DNA of 64,000 bases, from assembly GCF_000702445.1 (NCBI RefSeq), contig NZ_JNIF01000003.1, positions 1,240,001 through 1,304,000 of the forward strand, in the 5' to 3' direction. Shown here piece after piece: positions 42,055-51,843 of the stretch (the stretch's first letter is position 1; each line of letters starts with the position of its first letter). Origin of the DNA: Bryobacter aggregatus MPL3. GTDB taxonomy: Bacteria; Acidobacteriota; Terriglobia; Bryobacterales; Bryobacteraceae. A program made the translations under genes and the position numbers. The notes below the pieces were generated by a model. The model saw nothing but the letters and a program-made list of their open reading frames with translations, was not told where the DNA came from and searched no databases.

Positions 42055-43791
42055 GTGATCATGCGGCGGGTACTACTGGCCTTCAGTTTCGTAATCTCGC
42101 TCGCCTTCTCCCAACCTGCCACCCTCCCGGTTTCTGCCCTCCGTCCCGACATGCCCGGCGTAGCGTTGACTGTTTTTCGGGGCCAAAACCCTGAGGAATT
42201 TCCGCTTCGCATCCTTGGCGTGCTTCGCGATACAGGTCCCGGGCAAGACATCATTTTGGCGCGTCTCCTCACTTCCCGGCTGGAGCTGACCGGGGTGATG
42301 CAGGGCATGAGCGGCAGTCCTGTTTATGTGGACGGAAAGTTGATCGGCGCCATTGCCTTCGCATTTCCTTTTGCAAAAGAGCCCATCTGCGGCATTCGTC
42401 CGATTGCTGAGATGCTGGCCTCCGCCCCGGCAGCGATGCCTCATGCGGCCAAGCTGCACCTGGGTTCGCCACAACTTATTGCGACACCGGAAACGCCCCC
42501 ACCAGCAGGTACCGCCGCGATTCCAGTTTTGACACCGATTTCTCTCGCGGGCTTTAGCGCCGCGACGTTACAGTACTTTGGCCCGCAGTTGCAGCAGATG
42601 GGCTTTGCCCTCCAACAGGGGGTATCTGGCAATCAGCCCACCAGTCCCGCGTCCCCGCTTCGTCCTGGGGACATGATCTCGGTGCAACTGCTGAGCGGCG
42701 ATATGTCTGCCGGAGCGGACGGCACCGTCACACATATTGCCGGGAAGCAGCTTTATGCGTTTGGACACCGTTTTTTCGGCGGTGGGGCAGTCGATTTTCC
42801 GTTTTCCAAGGCCGAGGTCATCACACCACTCCCCAACCTGAATACGTCCTTTAAGATCAGTCAATCGTTGCAGCCGATGGGCTCTATCCTCTTTGATGGC
42901 GATGCTGCCGTTTCCGGCGAGCTCAACCGCTTTCCGAAGCTCACGCCGCTCCTCATCCGCTACCGCGATGGCGTCACCAGCCGCGACTATAAGATCGACA
43001 TGGTCCGCCATACCGTCCTCTCGCCGTTGCTGCTCCAGATGGCAATCTTCTCTACCGTCGATCATCACTTTCGCAGCGGGAGTACTGGAACCATCGACCT
43101 CAAGGGAAGCATCCAGTACCCTGGACAGCCCTCGCCATTGCTCATCGAGGGCCATTACTCGGGCGATTCCAATCTGCCAATTGCCGCATCCCTTGGCGGG
43201 GCGATTCCTTTTGCCTTCTTCCAACAGCACAGTGCCGAAACTCTGCTGCCAGAATCGATTCGCTTCGACATCACCGCGCAGCCGGCGCGCAAGCAATGGG
43301 TGATTGATTCGGTATCGCTCTCCCGGCGCAGCGCCAAGCCTGGAGAGGCGCTCGTCATCCAGACTCACCTCACCAATACCGATGGAACCGAACGGATCAT
43401 TGACACGCCCTTCACCCCGCCTTCCTGGCTCCCCGGCGGAGAAACACTCACCATTAGCGTCCTCGATTCCTTTGCGGCCAATCTGCTCGATTTCCGGTCC
43501 TTCTACCAAGCCGGAGGCCCCGTCTTCCGGTCCCCTGCCGAGCTCATCCAGGTGCTCAACACGCTACACCCGGGCAACGCGTTCTACGTGCGCGTCATGC
43601 GCTCAGCGCCAGCGTTCCAGTCCGCCTCGCGTGACCTGTCCAACCTTCCCCCTTCCATCGCCGCTACACTCCAAAAGACTCCAGGCGCTTATCTGCCGAC
43701 CTACCAGTCTCGCCTCATCGACCAGGAAACCCGCCTGCCTGATGGGGTGGTTGCAGGCTCCCGAACTGCCACTCTCGAGATCGAAAAGTAA
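42055..43791 (+). CDS. Secreted SpoIVB-type S55 peptidase
   Basis: 578 residues. Either the GTG at 42055 or the ATG at 42061 is the start; both lead into a signal peptide (RRVLLAFSFVISLAFS). The S55 signature GVMQGMSGSPVYVDGKLIGA holds the catalytic Ser near 88, followed by FAKEPICGIRPIAEML, which resembles SpoIVB-like proteins. Further on, KQLYAFGHRFFGGGAVDFPF is a second conserved block of the family. The C-terminal part is beta-rich. In Bacillus SpoIVB triggers sigma-K processing, but acidobacteria are not known to sporulate, so the target here is unknown. It is translationally coupled (TAATG) to the propeller gene. Confidence 0.87.
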   Translation: MIMRRVLLAFSFVISLAFSQPATLPVSALRPDMPGVALTVFRGQNPEEFPLRILGVLRDTGPGQDIILARLLTSRLELTGVMQGMSGSPVYVDGKLIGAIAFAFPFAKEPICGIRPIAEMLASAPAAMPHAAKLHLGSPQLIATPETPPPAGTAAIPVLTPISLAGFSAATLQYFGPQLQQMGFALQQGVSGNQPTSPASPLRPGDMISVQLLSGDMSAGADGTVTHIAGKQLYAFGHRFFGGGAVDFPFSKAEVITPLPNLNTSFKISQSLQPMGSILFDGDAAVSGELNRFPKLTPLLIRYRDGVTSRDYKIDMVRHTVLSPLLLQMAIFSTVDHHFRSGSTGTIDLKGSIQYPGQPSPLLIEGHYSGDSNLPIAASLGGAIPFAFFQQHSAETLLPESIRFDITAQPARKQWVIDSVSLSRRSAKPGEALVIQTHLTNTDGTERIIDTPFTPPSWLPGGETLTISVLDSFAANLLDFRSFYQAGGPVFRSPAELIQVLNTLHPGNAFYVRVMRSAPAFQSASRDLSNLPPSIAATLQKTPGAYLPTYQSRLIDQETRLPDGVVAGSRTATLEIEK

Positions 43792-45947
43792 TGATTTACC
43801 TGCTCTGTCTGGTGCTTGCCTCTAGCCCCACTTCCTGGGAACTGTCCCAGTATGGCGATTTCGTAAAAGGGAAGCTGAAGAACATCTCGCTCACCCGGGA
43901 TGGGGTGCTTATCCCCGGCCCCGCCATTGCGGCATCTTATGCGCTGAACGATGTCTCGTTGTGGTCGCTGGCCCAAGCCCCGGATGGCTCCGTCTATTTG
44001 GGCACTGGCCCCAAGGGCCATGTTTACCGCCTTGCACCGAACGCCAAGACGCCGGAACTCTTCGCCACCGTTCCAGATCCGCATATCTTTGCGCTCGCCG
44101 TGAATCCGGCAGGAGAGGTCTTTGCCGCCTCTTCCCCCGGGGGCAACATCTACCGGCTCACGCCCAACCAGGCAACACTCTACGCCCGCACGGGCGCCAA
44201 GTTCATCTGGTCCCTGCTTGCCACACGGGACGCCGTATTTGCAGGAGGAGGCGACGACGGTAGGGTCTACCGCACAACAGCCACAAGCAGTGAGGTTTAT
44301 TATGATTCCAGCCAGTCCAATATCACCAGCCTGGCTCTCACACCCGATGGCACGTTGCTCGCAGGTTCTGACCCGAATGGAATTCTGTTTCGCATCCCGG
44401 CCAAAGGCAGCGCCCAGATCCTCTATGACGCCCCCTTCACCGAGATCCGGAGCGTAGTACCAGGCACGAAGGGAGAGATCTACTTTCTGGCCATGGGCGG
44501 CGTAGCAGCTCGCCGATCCCAATCCACAACACCCGCAGCCGGCGCAGCCACCACCGGGCTCCCCCAGGTCACCACTACCCTGACCGTCACGGAAGAAGCA
44601 CAAGCCGGCATCGATCTCAAGCCCAAGCCCTCACCCCCCACCACCACAGGCACGACCACCACGGCCACACCCGCCATCACCAGCACTCTCGACGTCCCCG
44701 GCCTCGATCGCTCCGCGATCTTCAGACTGAACCCTGACCTTACCGTTGACTCGCTCTTTGTCACCAAAGAGGAGAGCATCTATGACATCGCGCTGTCGGG
44801 CGGCAAACTCTATTTCTCGAGCGACAATCATGGCCGCATTTACCGTCTCGATGCAGACCGCAGTCCTTCTCTGCTTGTAGAAACGGGCGAAACAGAAATC
44901 GGCCGTATTGTTCCAACGCCAACCACTTGGCTCGCACTCGCCACCACCGCCCCTAAGCTCCTTGTGCTGGCGAATACCCCTACGCCGCCTTATTCCTACG
45001 AGTCTCCGGTCCATGAGGCCAGCAACATTGCGCGCTGGGGTGCGCTCAACGCCGTCGCGAACACAGCGCTTCGCTTTGAAACCCGCAGTGGCAATGCGGC
45101 AAAACCGGATGCGACCTGGTCTTCATGGCAGCCCTTAAACGGGTCGAACATCCAAAGCCCGACCAGCCGCTATATCCAATGGCGCTTCACAACAGACTCG
45201 AACTTCGCACTCCGCGCTACTTCGCTGCATTACCTGCCACGCAACCAGCCGCCGATCGTGAAATCACTCACCGCAGTACTGGCCATGGTCCCGTCCAATG
45301 CACCCAAGCCGCAGGCTGCCGCATCGTCAAGCTCCACCTATACGCTCACCATTACCGACACGGGAGAAGCAAGCAGTTCTACCAGCGCGGGAACCGCATC
45401 GCTGCTCGCCACGCGGCCCGCCGGGCGGCAACTGATGCTGAGCTGGGTGGCCGAAGACCCCGATAACGACATCCTCCAGTATTCGCTGCAGTTCCGCGCC
45501 GAAGACGAATCCGAATGGAAATTCTTAAAGCAGGACACGACGGAATCCAGCTTCACGATTGACGCCGATACTCTTGCCGACGGCCGCTATCTCTTCCGTC
45601 TCATCGCGAGCGACATCCTATCGAACTCAACGTCCACCGCGCGCGCAGCAGACTTCACCAGCGTGCCGGTCCAGCTCGATCAAACACCTCCAGTGATCGA
45701 GGCCTCCATCACTGGGAATACGCTCCAGGTGCACTGCACCGATGCGGCGTCTCCGATTCGCCGGATGGAATACTCGATCAATGCCGGCCGATGGATTGTG
45801 CTCGATGCCTCTGATGGCATTTTTGATTCGCGAGACGAATCCGCTTCCACACAGATTACGCTGCCGCCCGGCGAATCGATCGTGACCGTACGAGCCTTCG
45901 ACGCTTCTTTGAACGTTGCGCTCAAAAAACTCGTACTCAAGCGATAG
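43791..45947 (+). CDS. Secreted beta-propeller protein with C-terminal Ig-like region
   Basis: 718 residues with a short signal-like N-terminus (MIYLLCLVLASSPTS). Repeated blades of the form PDGSVYLGTGPKGHVYRLAP, PAGEVFAASSPGGNIYRLTP and RDAVFAGGGDDGRVYRTTAT build a propeller over about 60-390, interrupted by a Thr-rich stretch (about 240-300). The C-terminal part (about 520-718) looks like Ig or fibronectin sandwiches (SWVAEDPDNDILQYSLQFR, DGRYLFRLIASD). The ATG overlaps the stop of the S55 gene. The role is unknown; propellers often bind proteins or sugars, so it may be a substrate or partner of the peptidase. Confidence 0.8.
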   Translation: MIYLLCLVLASSPTSWELSQYGDFVKGKLKNISLTRDGVLIPGPAIAASYALNDVSLWSLAQAPDGSVYLGTGPKGHVYRLAPNAKTPELFATVPDPHIFALAVNPAGEVFAASSPGGNIYRLTPNQATLYARTGAKFIWSLLATRDAVFAGGGDDGRVYRTTATSSEVYYDSSQSNITSLALTPDGTLLAGSDPNGILFRIPAKGSAQILYDAPFTEIRSVVPGTKGEIYFLAMGGVAARRSQSTTPAAGAATTGLPQVTTTLTVTEEAQAGIDLKPKPSPPTTTGTTTTATPAITSTLDVPGLDRSAIFRLNPDLTVDSLFVTKEESIYDIALSGGKLYFSSDNHGRIYRLDADRSPSLLVETGETEIGRIVPTPTTWLALATTAPKLLVLANTPTPPYSYESPVHEASNIARWGALNAVANTALRFETRSGNAAKPDATWSSWQPLNGSNIQSPTSRYIQWRFTTDSNFALRATSLHYLPRNQPPIVKSLTAVLAMVPSNAPKPQAAASSSSTYTLTITDTGEASSSTSAGTASLLATRPAGRQLMLSWVAEDPDNDILQYSLQFRAEDESEWKFLKQDTTESSFTIDADTLADGRYLFRLIASDILSNSTSTARAADFTSVPVQLDQTPPVIEASITGNTLQVHCTDAASPIRRMEYSINAGRWIVLDASDGIFDSRDESASTQITLPPGESIVTVRAFDASLNVALKKLVLKR

Positions 45948-45950
45948 CAA

Positions 45951-47015
45951 ATGAATTCCAAACTCTCCCCATCCTCCCGGCGCGAATGGCTTCTTCTGTG
46001 TGGCGCGGCTAGCCTCTCTGCATCTGGCAACCCGGTTGCCGAAACATTCGCAAAGACCCAACCCTTTTATGGCTTGGTCATGCTCGGCAAACGGGGAAAA
46101 ATGAGCTACGCCAAAGCGTTTGGCGCCGCCAATATTGAAGAACACAAAGCGCTTAGCCTCACGACTCCCTTTGCCATTGGCTCCATCTCAAAATGGCTGA
46201 GCACCACGACCGTTCTGAAACTTGTGGAGCAGAACAAACTCAGCCTGGACGCAACCATCCTCAGCTACCTGCCCCAGTACCGGGCCGATACCGGCTCCAA
46301 GGTCACGCTGAGGCATCTCCTCTGCAATGCCAGCGGCATCCCCAACCTCTTCCCCTCCTCCGGCAAAGCCGACCCCGCTGTCCTGATGCGACTGACGGCA
46401 CAAGAAGCGCTCGAACAGTTCTGCCAGGGCGATCTCAACGCCGTACCGGGCACAAAGTTCGACTACGCAATCACCAACTGGATCATCGTCTACCGCATTC
46501 TCGAGACAGTCACCGGCTTGCCTTACGAGCAGGCGATGCGCCAACTCACGCTCGATCCACTACAACTCAGCAGCACACGGGCAGATCAGTCCTATGCGGA
46601 TTCTCCAGCCACGGCCATCTCCTACAGTCGAATACAACCGCCGGAGCGCCGGACCGCACCCCGGCCCTCCTACCTCGCTGCCTCTGGCGGCTATTACAGC
46701 ACCGCAGCCGACTTAATGAGCGCCGCGCATGCAATTTACGACAAAGGCTTTCTCTCTCCGCAGTCGCTCCGCCAATTCACGCACATCGAAGTCGAAAGCG
46801 CCGCCTATGCATTAGGGGGAAGAGTAAAAACACTACAAATCCAGGGCAAGCCTCATCGCTTTGCCTGGGAGACGGGACGAGTCAACGGCTTCCGCTCCGT
46901 CCTGGCGCATCGCCTGGACGGAGAAGCAACGGTTGTGATCTTGAACAACACAGACATGTCGCAAAAGACCCTCGACGAATTTGCCTACAGTCTGCTCGAC
47001 GCCACGTTGCCCTAA
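45951..47015 (+). CDS. Serine beta-lactamase-like hydrolase, exported
   Basis: 354 residues with a signal-type N-terminus. The SxxK motif of the penicillin-binding or class C beta-lactamase fold is in FAIGSISKWLSTTTVLKLVE (Ser 78, Lys 81), and the Tyr region in GTKFDYAITNWIIVYRILE. The family includes esterases, D-aminopeptidases and beta-lactamases, so the reaction cannot be named. It starts 3 bases after the propeller gene and closes a three-gene set of exported proteins. Its stop overlaps the pyruvate kinase stop on the other strand by 4 bases. Confidence 0.87.
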   Translation: MNSKLSPSSRREWLLLCGAASLSASGNPVAETFAKTQPFYGLVMLGKRGKMSYAKAFGAANIEEHKALSLTTPFAIGSISKWLSTTTVLKLVEQNKLSLDATILSYLPQYRADTGSKVTLRHLLCNASGIPNLFPSSGKADPAVLMRLTAQEALEQFCQGDLNAVPGTKFDYAITNWIIVYRILETVTGLPYEQAMRQLTLDPLQLSSTRADQSYADSPATAISYSRIQPPERRTAPRPSYLAASGGYYSTAADLMSAAHAIYDKGFLSPQSLRQFTHIEVESAAYALGGRVKTLQIQGKPHRFAWETGRVNGFRSVLAHRLDGEATVVILNNTDMSQKTLDEFAYSLLDATLP

Positions 47016-48439
47016 GCTGACGGCCACTCGACGGCCCGGTGCAGCTTCAACATATTGGTGCTGCCCGGAATCCCAATCGGTTGCCCGCTGACAAAAACGA
47101 TCTGATCGTTCGGCTTGATATAACCACGGCGCTGCAGTTCCTGATCCATCTGCACCAGCATCTCGTCGGTGGAGGCCGGCGTCGGCATCACAATCGGCGT
47201 CACGCCATAAATCATCGACAACTGCCGGGCAGCGTCCTCAAAAGGCGTAAAGGCGTAGATCGGCACAGGCGGCCGGAAGCGGCTGATCAAGCGGGCCGTC
47301 CCACCACTGGCGGTAAACACCACGATCGCCGCGACGCCCAGATAACGGCCTGCCCGGTAAGCGGAATCGGCAATGATTTCTGAGTGCGTCGGATTCGCCA
47401 TCGCCGGCAATTCTTGGTAGCCGCGATAGCGAAGATTCACTTCGGTCTCCATCGCAATCCGGTCCATGACGCTCGCCGCCTCGACAGGATGCTTGCCAGT
47501 GGAAGTCTCCGCCGACAACATCACCGCATCGGTGCCGTCATAGATCGCATTCGCAATATCGCTCACTTCCGCGCGCGTTGGAGTAGCGTTCTCGATCATG
47601 CTCTCCAGCATCTGCGTCGCAGTAATGACGAACTTGCCCATGCTGCGGGCCCGCTGGATGATCGTCTTCTGGATGGCAGGCACCTTCTCGATGGCCATCT
47701 CCACACCCAAATCGCCACGCGCCACCATCACGCCGTCCGTCTCGGCAAGAATCGCATTCAGATTCTCCACCGCCTCCGGCTTTTCAATCTTGGCCACCAC
47801 CTGAATCTTCGACTCGTGCTCTTCGAGATACAGCTTCAACCGCATCACATCGCTCGGTTGCCGCACAAAGCTCAGCGCGATGAAGTCTACCTTCTCCTCG
47901 AGTGCAAATTGCAGATCGGCCTTGTCCTTGCGTGTCAAGGACGGCGTACTCACCGCAACGCCCGGCAGATTGATGCCTTTGCGATTGCTAATCGGCCCGC
48001 CAATCATCACTTCGCAACGCGCCGCCACACCATCGGTCGACAACACGCGCAGCTTCACGGAACCATCGGCAATCAACACAAAATTCCCCGGCCGCACGTC
48101 ACGCGCAAACTCGGCATAACTGGTGGAGGCAATCTTTTCGGTGCCCAACACCTGCTCCGTCGTGAGTGTGAAGACATTGCCTTCCACCAACACACAACCG
48201 CCATTTTCAAACTCACCCAGCCGAATCTTCGGACCCTGCAGATCCACAAGAACTCCAGCGTGAATCCCCATCTCTGTTGCGATCTCACGTACCAAACGGA
48301 TTCGCTTGACGTGGTCTTCCTTCTGTCCATGGCTTGCGTTGATGCGAAAAATATCGACACCAGCGGTCAGAAGCTTTCGGATCATCTCAGGGGAATCCGT
48401 TGCGGGTCCCAGGGTGGCTACGATTTTTGTACTTGGCAT
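47012..48439 (-). CDS. pyk: Pyruvate kinase
   Basis: About 475 residues from the ATG at 48439, where the family N-terminus begins (STKIVATLGPATDSPEMIRK). A longer frame to 48532 would overlap uppP and is unlike the family. Conserved blocks include RINASHGQ, GVLVDLQGPKIRLG, DGVMVARGDLGVEMAIEKVP and IITATQMLESM-like FVITATQMLESMI with NATPTRAEVSDIANAIYDG. The Lys of the active site is in VVAKIEKPEAVENL. It converts phosphoenolpyruvate and ADP to pyruvate and ATP. It is divergent from uppP, with a 54-base gap. Confidence 0.96.
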   Translation of the reverse strand: MPSTKIVATLGPATDSPEMIRKLLTAGVDIFRINASHGQKEDHVKRIRLVREIATEMGIHAGVLVDLQGPKIRLGEFENGGCVLVEGNVFTLTTEQVLGTEKIASTSYAEFARDVRPGNFVLIADGSVKLRVLSTDGVAARCEVMIGGPISNRKGINLPGVAVSTPSLTRKDKADLQFALEEKVDFIALSFVRQPSDVMRLKLYLEEHESKIQVVAKIEKPEAVENLNAILAETDGVMVARGDLGVEMAIEKVPAIQKTIIQRARSMGKFVITATQMLESMIENATPTRAEVSDIANAIYDGTDAVMLSAETSTGKHPVEAASVMDRIAMETEVNLRYRGYQELPAMANPTHSEIIADSAYRAGRYLGVAAIVVFTASGGTARLISRFRPPVPIYAFTPFEDAARQLSMIYGVTPIVMPTPASTDEMLVQMDQELQRRGYIKPNDQIVFVSGQPIGIPGSTNMLKLHRAVEWPSA

Positions 48440-48493
48440 TCGGTTTAGATCATTTAACGTGGGGAAGGCACACGGGGCCTTACAATACCCATT

Positions 48494-49315
48494 ATGCCCG
48501 TCTATCAGGCAATCGTCCTCGCGATTGTCCAAGGATTCACCGAGTTTTTACCTGTTAGTAGTTCTGCTCATCTTTTCCTGGTCCCCTGGATGCTGGGATG
48601 GCCCGATCAGGGCCTTGACTTCGACATTGCGCTTCATATCGGGACACTTTTTGCAGTTCTCATCTATTTTTTTAAAGACTGGCTCCAGATCCTCTCGCAG
48701 GGATTTGGCCTGCAATGGGGCGACGATCCGGAACTGAAACAAGCGCCCAAGCTCCTCTGGTACCTTGCGCTGGCCTCTGTCCCGGCCGGCATTGCCGGTG
48801 GACTCTTTAAGGACAGCATCGAAACCGGCTTGCGCAATCCCTACATCATGGGCACCATGCTCATCCTCATCGGCATCCTGCTCTGGCTCGCCGAACGCTA
48901 CAGCTGGCGTGAAAAGCATATTGGCGAGATGACCCTGACGGACACGCTCCTGGTGGGCGTCTCTCAGACTCTTGCCCTCATTCCCGGCACCTCTCGCAGC
49001 GGCATCACGATCTCCACCGCCCTGTTCCGCGGCCTCACCTATTCAGCCGCAGCCCGCTTCTCTTTCCTGCTCTCCACGCCCATCATTGCGGCTTCTGGAT
49101 TGAAGTCTGTCTACGACCTCAAGAAGCATGGGCTCAGCGAAGGCCAACTGACGCCCTTCCTCATCGGCATCGCCGTCAGTGGCATTGTCGGCCTCGGCGT
49201 GATCGCCTTTTTCCTCAGAGTTATCAGAAAGCACGGACTCAAGCCCTTCATCGCCTACCGAATCGTCTTTGGTATATTGGTGATCGCTCTGGCATTTGTC
49301 CGTTCACGCGGATGA
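48494..49315 (+). CDS. uppP: Undecaprenyl-diphosphatase UppP (BacA family)
   Basis: 273 residues with about seven to eight membrane helices. The two active-site motifs are present: AIVQGFTEFLPVSSSAHLFL near 10-30 and ALIPGTSRSGITISTALFRG near 155-175. It recycles the undecaprenyl carrier for cell-wall and surface polysaccharide synthesis and can give bacitracin tolerance. Its stop overlaps the ftsK start (ATGA), so the two are translated together. Confidence 0.96.
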   Translation: MPVYQAIVLAIVQGFTEFLPVSSSAHLFLVPWMLGWPDQGLDFDIALHIGTLFAVLIYFFKDWLQILSQGFGLQWGDDPELKQAPKLLWYLALASVPAGIAGGLFKDSIETGLRNPYIMGTMLILIGILLWLAERYSWREKHIGEMTLTDTLLVGVSQTLALIPGTSRSGITISTALFRGLTYSAAARFSFLLSTPIIAASGLKSVYDLKKHGLSEGQLTPFLIGIAVSGIVGLGVIAFFLRVIRKHGLKPFIAYRIVFGILVIALAFVRSRG

Positions 49316-51768
49316 AGCTTTTAGGTCCAACCGCTCACAAGCGCCTCAACGAGGCGCTCGCGTTCGTGTTCCTGTTTTTTGGCTTGGCCATCATGCTGAG
49401 CCTGATCTCTTACTCGGCCTACGATCCGAGTTGGAACACCGCCACCTCCGTCGTCAAACCCTCCAACCTCGTCGGCCGCTTCGGTTCCCATCTCAGCGAT
49501 GTTTGTTTCCAGATCTTTGGTCTCTCCAGCTTTGTGATCCCCGCGTTGATTCTGCTGCTCGCCTGGAAGTGGATGCAATCAAAGCCAATTGAAGCAGCCT
49601 GGGTCAAGGTGACAGGCGCCGTTCTCTTTGTCCTCGGGGCCTGCACCAGCTTCTCGCTCGCTCCCGGCGCGCGTGCCTTTTCCGGTTCGATTCAGGCAGG
49701 CGGGCTCTTCGGCACCATCCTCGCGGACCTGATGGTCCACTACTTCAACTTCACCGGAGCCGCCCTGCTCACCGCTGCCGTGCTCGTCGTCTCGTTGTAT
49801 CTGATTTCCACCTTCTCTGTCGCAATCCTGCTGCAGTGGTGGGCCATCCCGCAAGCGATCTTCCGCTCAATTGGCGCATTCTTTGCAAAGTTCAAACTGC
49901 CGAGCTTCCAGTTCAGCCTGCCCAAGCGCAAGCCGGCCAAGGCCAAATCCGCCAAGGCCGACGCGGACGAAGTGCCGTCCCTCCTCCAACGCCGCCGCAC
50001 GGCACCGCGCCTGACGGAAGACGAAGGCGGCGAGGTCCCCCCTTGGGAGACCCAGACCGTCAGTGCCTCGGTCCCCTCCTTTGATTCCGAGGACAATGAG
50101 CCGCAGCAGATGCCACGCCCATCCGCGGACGACGATTACATTCCGATCAAGACTCTCGAGGATGCACCTCCCCCACCGCCCGCTCCCACGCCGGCCAGCA
50201 GCAACGTCGCCGTAGCTCCAACGCGAACCCGCTCGCGGGAAGGTGTCCCGAATCTCTATAAGCTGCCCCCCACCGGCATCCTCAACGAGCCGCAGGCCCG
50301 CAGCATCTTCGATTCGCAAGAGCTGCGCGAGACGGCATCCCGCATCAAAGAACGCTTTGAGGAATTCGGCGTGCTCGGCAACGTCACCCAGATCAACCCC
50401 GGCCCGGTCGTCACCACTTTCGAATTCAAACCCGAGGCCGGCATCAAGTACTCGAAGATTACGAACCTCACGGAAGATCTCTGCCTCGGCCTGCAGGCCG
50501 AATCGATCCTCATCGAGCGCATCCCCGGCAAGCCGACCATCGGCATCGAAGTCCCCAATCGCAACAGCGAAGTGATTGCCCTGCGCGAGGTGATCGAAGG
50601 CGAAGACTTCCAGGGCAACAGCTCGCGGCTCACCATGTCGCTCGGCAAGGACATCAACGGCCGCATCAAGATCTTCACGCTCGACACGATGCCGCACTTG
50701 CTGGTAGCCGGTTCCACCGGCTCGGGCAAGTCCGTCATGTTGAACTCGATGATCATGAGCGTGCTGTACAAGTCGACGCCCGACGAGGTGCGCATGATCA
50801 TGATCGATCCCAAGCGCGTCGAACTCGGCATTTATGAGGACATTCCGCATCTGCTCACGCCGGTGATCACCGATCCGCGCAAGGCCTCGAACGCGCTCCG
50901 CAATGCCGTACTCGAGATGGAGCGCCGCTATAAGCTGCTCGCCTCGCGCGGCGTCCGTAACATCGACCAGTTCAATCGCAAAATGCGCCAGCTCGCCAAC
51001 GAGCCCCGCAATCTCTTTGACGAGGATGCAAACCCCGAGGGCATGCTCGAAGAGGATGTCCGGCCGCTCCCCTACATCCTGATCATCATCGACGAGTTGG
51101 CCGACCTCATGATGCTCGAGCGCAACAACGTCGAAACCTCGGTCGCCCGCCTCGCGCAGATGGCCCGCGCCGTCGGCATGCACCTGGTGCTGGCCACCCA
51201 GCGCCCCAGCGTCGACGTCATCACCGGCGTCATCAAGGCGAATTTCCCGGCCCGCATCAGCTTCCGCGTCGCCACCCGTGTCGACTCGCGCACCATTCTC
51301 GACACCATGGGCGCCGAGCACCTGCTCGGCAAGGGCGACATGCTGTTTCTGCCGCCCGCCTCCTCCCGGCTGCACCGCGTCCACGGAGCCTATGTCGGCG
51401 AACAGGAGATCAACTCGGTGGTCGAGTTCTGGAAGCGCCAAGCCAAGCCCGAATACGACCAGACCTTCCTCATCGCGCCGCCGAGCGAGGAGACCGAAGA
51501 CTCCAACGACGAGGACGCCCCCGAGGGCGACGCCGATCCGCTCTACGGAGATGCCGTCAAGGTCATCTGCGAAATGGGTAAAGCCTCGACGTCAATCCTG
51601 CAGCGCCGTCTACGCCTCGGCTACGGCCGTGCCGCACGTATGCTCGACCGGATGCAGAAAGAGGGCATCATCGGTCCTCCCGATGGTTCCCGGCCTCGCG
51701 AGGTTCTCAAAACCCCCGATTGGCTGCATCGCGACATGAGTCTCGAAGCGGTCGAAGAAGAAGACTAA
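49312..51768 (+). CDS. ftsK: DNA translocase FtsK/SpoIIIE
   Basis: 818 residues. Four N-terminal membrane helices (about 20-175) are followed by a Pro/Ala/Lys-rich linker (about 190-320). The motor domain has its Walker A in LLVAGSTGSGKSVMLNSMIM near 463-482 and its Walker B in YILIIIDELADLMML. The C-terminal gamma winged helix (about 745-815, DAVKVICEMGKASTSILQRR, LGYGRAARMLDRMQKEGIIG) reads KOPS sites. It pumps chromosome ends through the division septum and activates XerCD. A terminator follows at 51775. Confidence 0.96.
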   Translation: MKLLGPTAHKRLNEALAFVFLFFGLAIMLSLISYSAYDPSWNTATSVVKPSNLVGRFGSHLSDVCFQIFGLSSFVIPALILLLAWKWMQSKPIEAAWVKVTGAVLFVLGACTSFSLAPGARAFSGSIQAGGLFGTILADLMVHYFNFTGAALLTAAVLVVSLYLISTFSVAILLQWWAIPQAIFRSIGAFFAKFKLPSFQFSLPKRKPAKAKSAKADADEVPSLLQRRRTAPRLTEDEGGEVPPWETQTVSASVPSFDSEDNEPQQMPRPSADDDYIPIKTLEDAPPPPPAPTPASSNVAVAPTRTRSREGVPNLYKLPPTGILNEPQARSIFDSQELRETASRIKERFEEFGVLGNVTQINPGPVVTTFEFKPEAGIKYSKITNLTEDLCLGLQAESILIERIPGKPTIGIEVPNRNSEVIALREVIEGEDFQGNSSRLTMSLGKDINGRIKIFTLDTMPHLLVAGSTGSGKSVMLNSMIMSVLYKSTPDEVRMIMIDPKRVELGIYEDIPHLLTPVITDPRKASNALRNAVLEMERRYKLLASRGVRNIDQFNRKMRQLANEPRNLFDEDANPEGMLEEDVRPLPYILIIIDELADLMMLERNNVETSVARLAQMARAVGMHLVLATQRPSVDVITGVIKANFPARISFRVATRVDSRTILDTMGAEHLLGKGDMLFLPPASSRLHRVHGAYVGEQEINSVVEFWKRQAKPEYDQTFLIAPPSEETEDSNDEDAPEGDADPLYGDAVKVICEMGKASTSILQRRLRLGYGRAARMLDRMQKEGIIGPPDGSRPREVLKTPDWLHRDMSLEAVEEED

Positions 51769-51774
51769 ATCCCC

Positions 51775-51802
51775 AAGGCCGGCCCACAAAGCCGGCCTTT
51801 TC
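51775..51802 (+). terminator. Intrinsic terminator of the uppP-ftsK transcript
   Basis: AAGGCCGGC (51775-51783) and GCCGGCCTT (51791-51799) form a 9-bp stem followed by TTC, 7 bases after the ftsK stop. It isolates the following toxin-antitoxin island. Confidence 0.75.
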
Positions 51803-51817
51803 ACAAATCTTGCCTTA

Positions 51818-51833
51818 TGCAATAATTATTGCA
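51818..51833. promoter_or_regulatory. Perfect 16-bp palindrome, likely operator of the HTH gene
   Basis: TGCAATAATTATTGCA is an exact palindrome that ends 10 bases before the ATG at 51844. Xre-type antitoxins usually bind such sites to repress their own operon. The site overlaps the expected promoter or ribosome-binding area. Confidence 0.7.
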
Positions 51834-51843
51834 AGGACACTCC

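Noticed and set aside
49867-51441. Minus-strand open frame of 524 codons
   Set aside because: Complement of ftsK; no protein-like domains.
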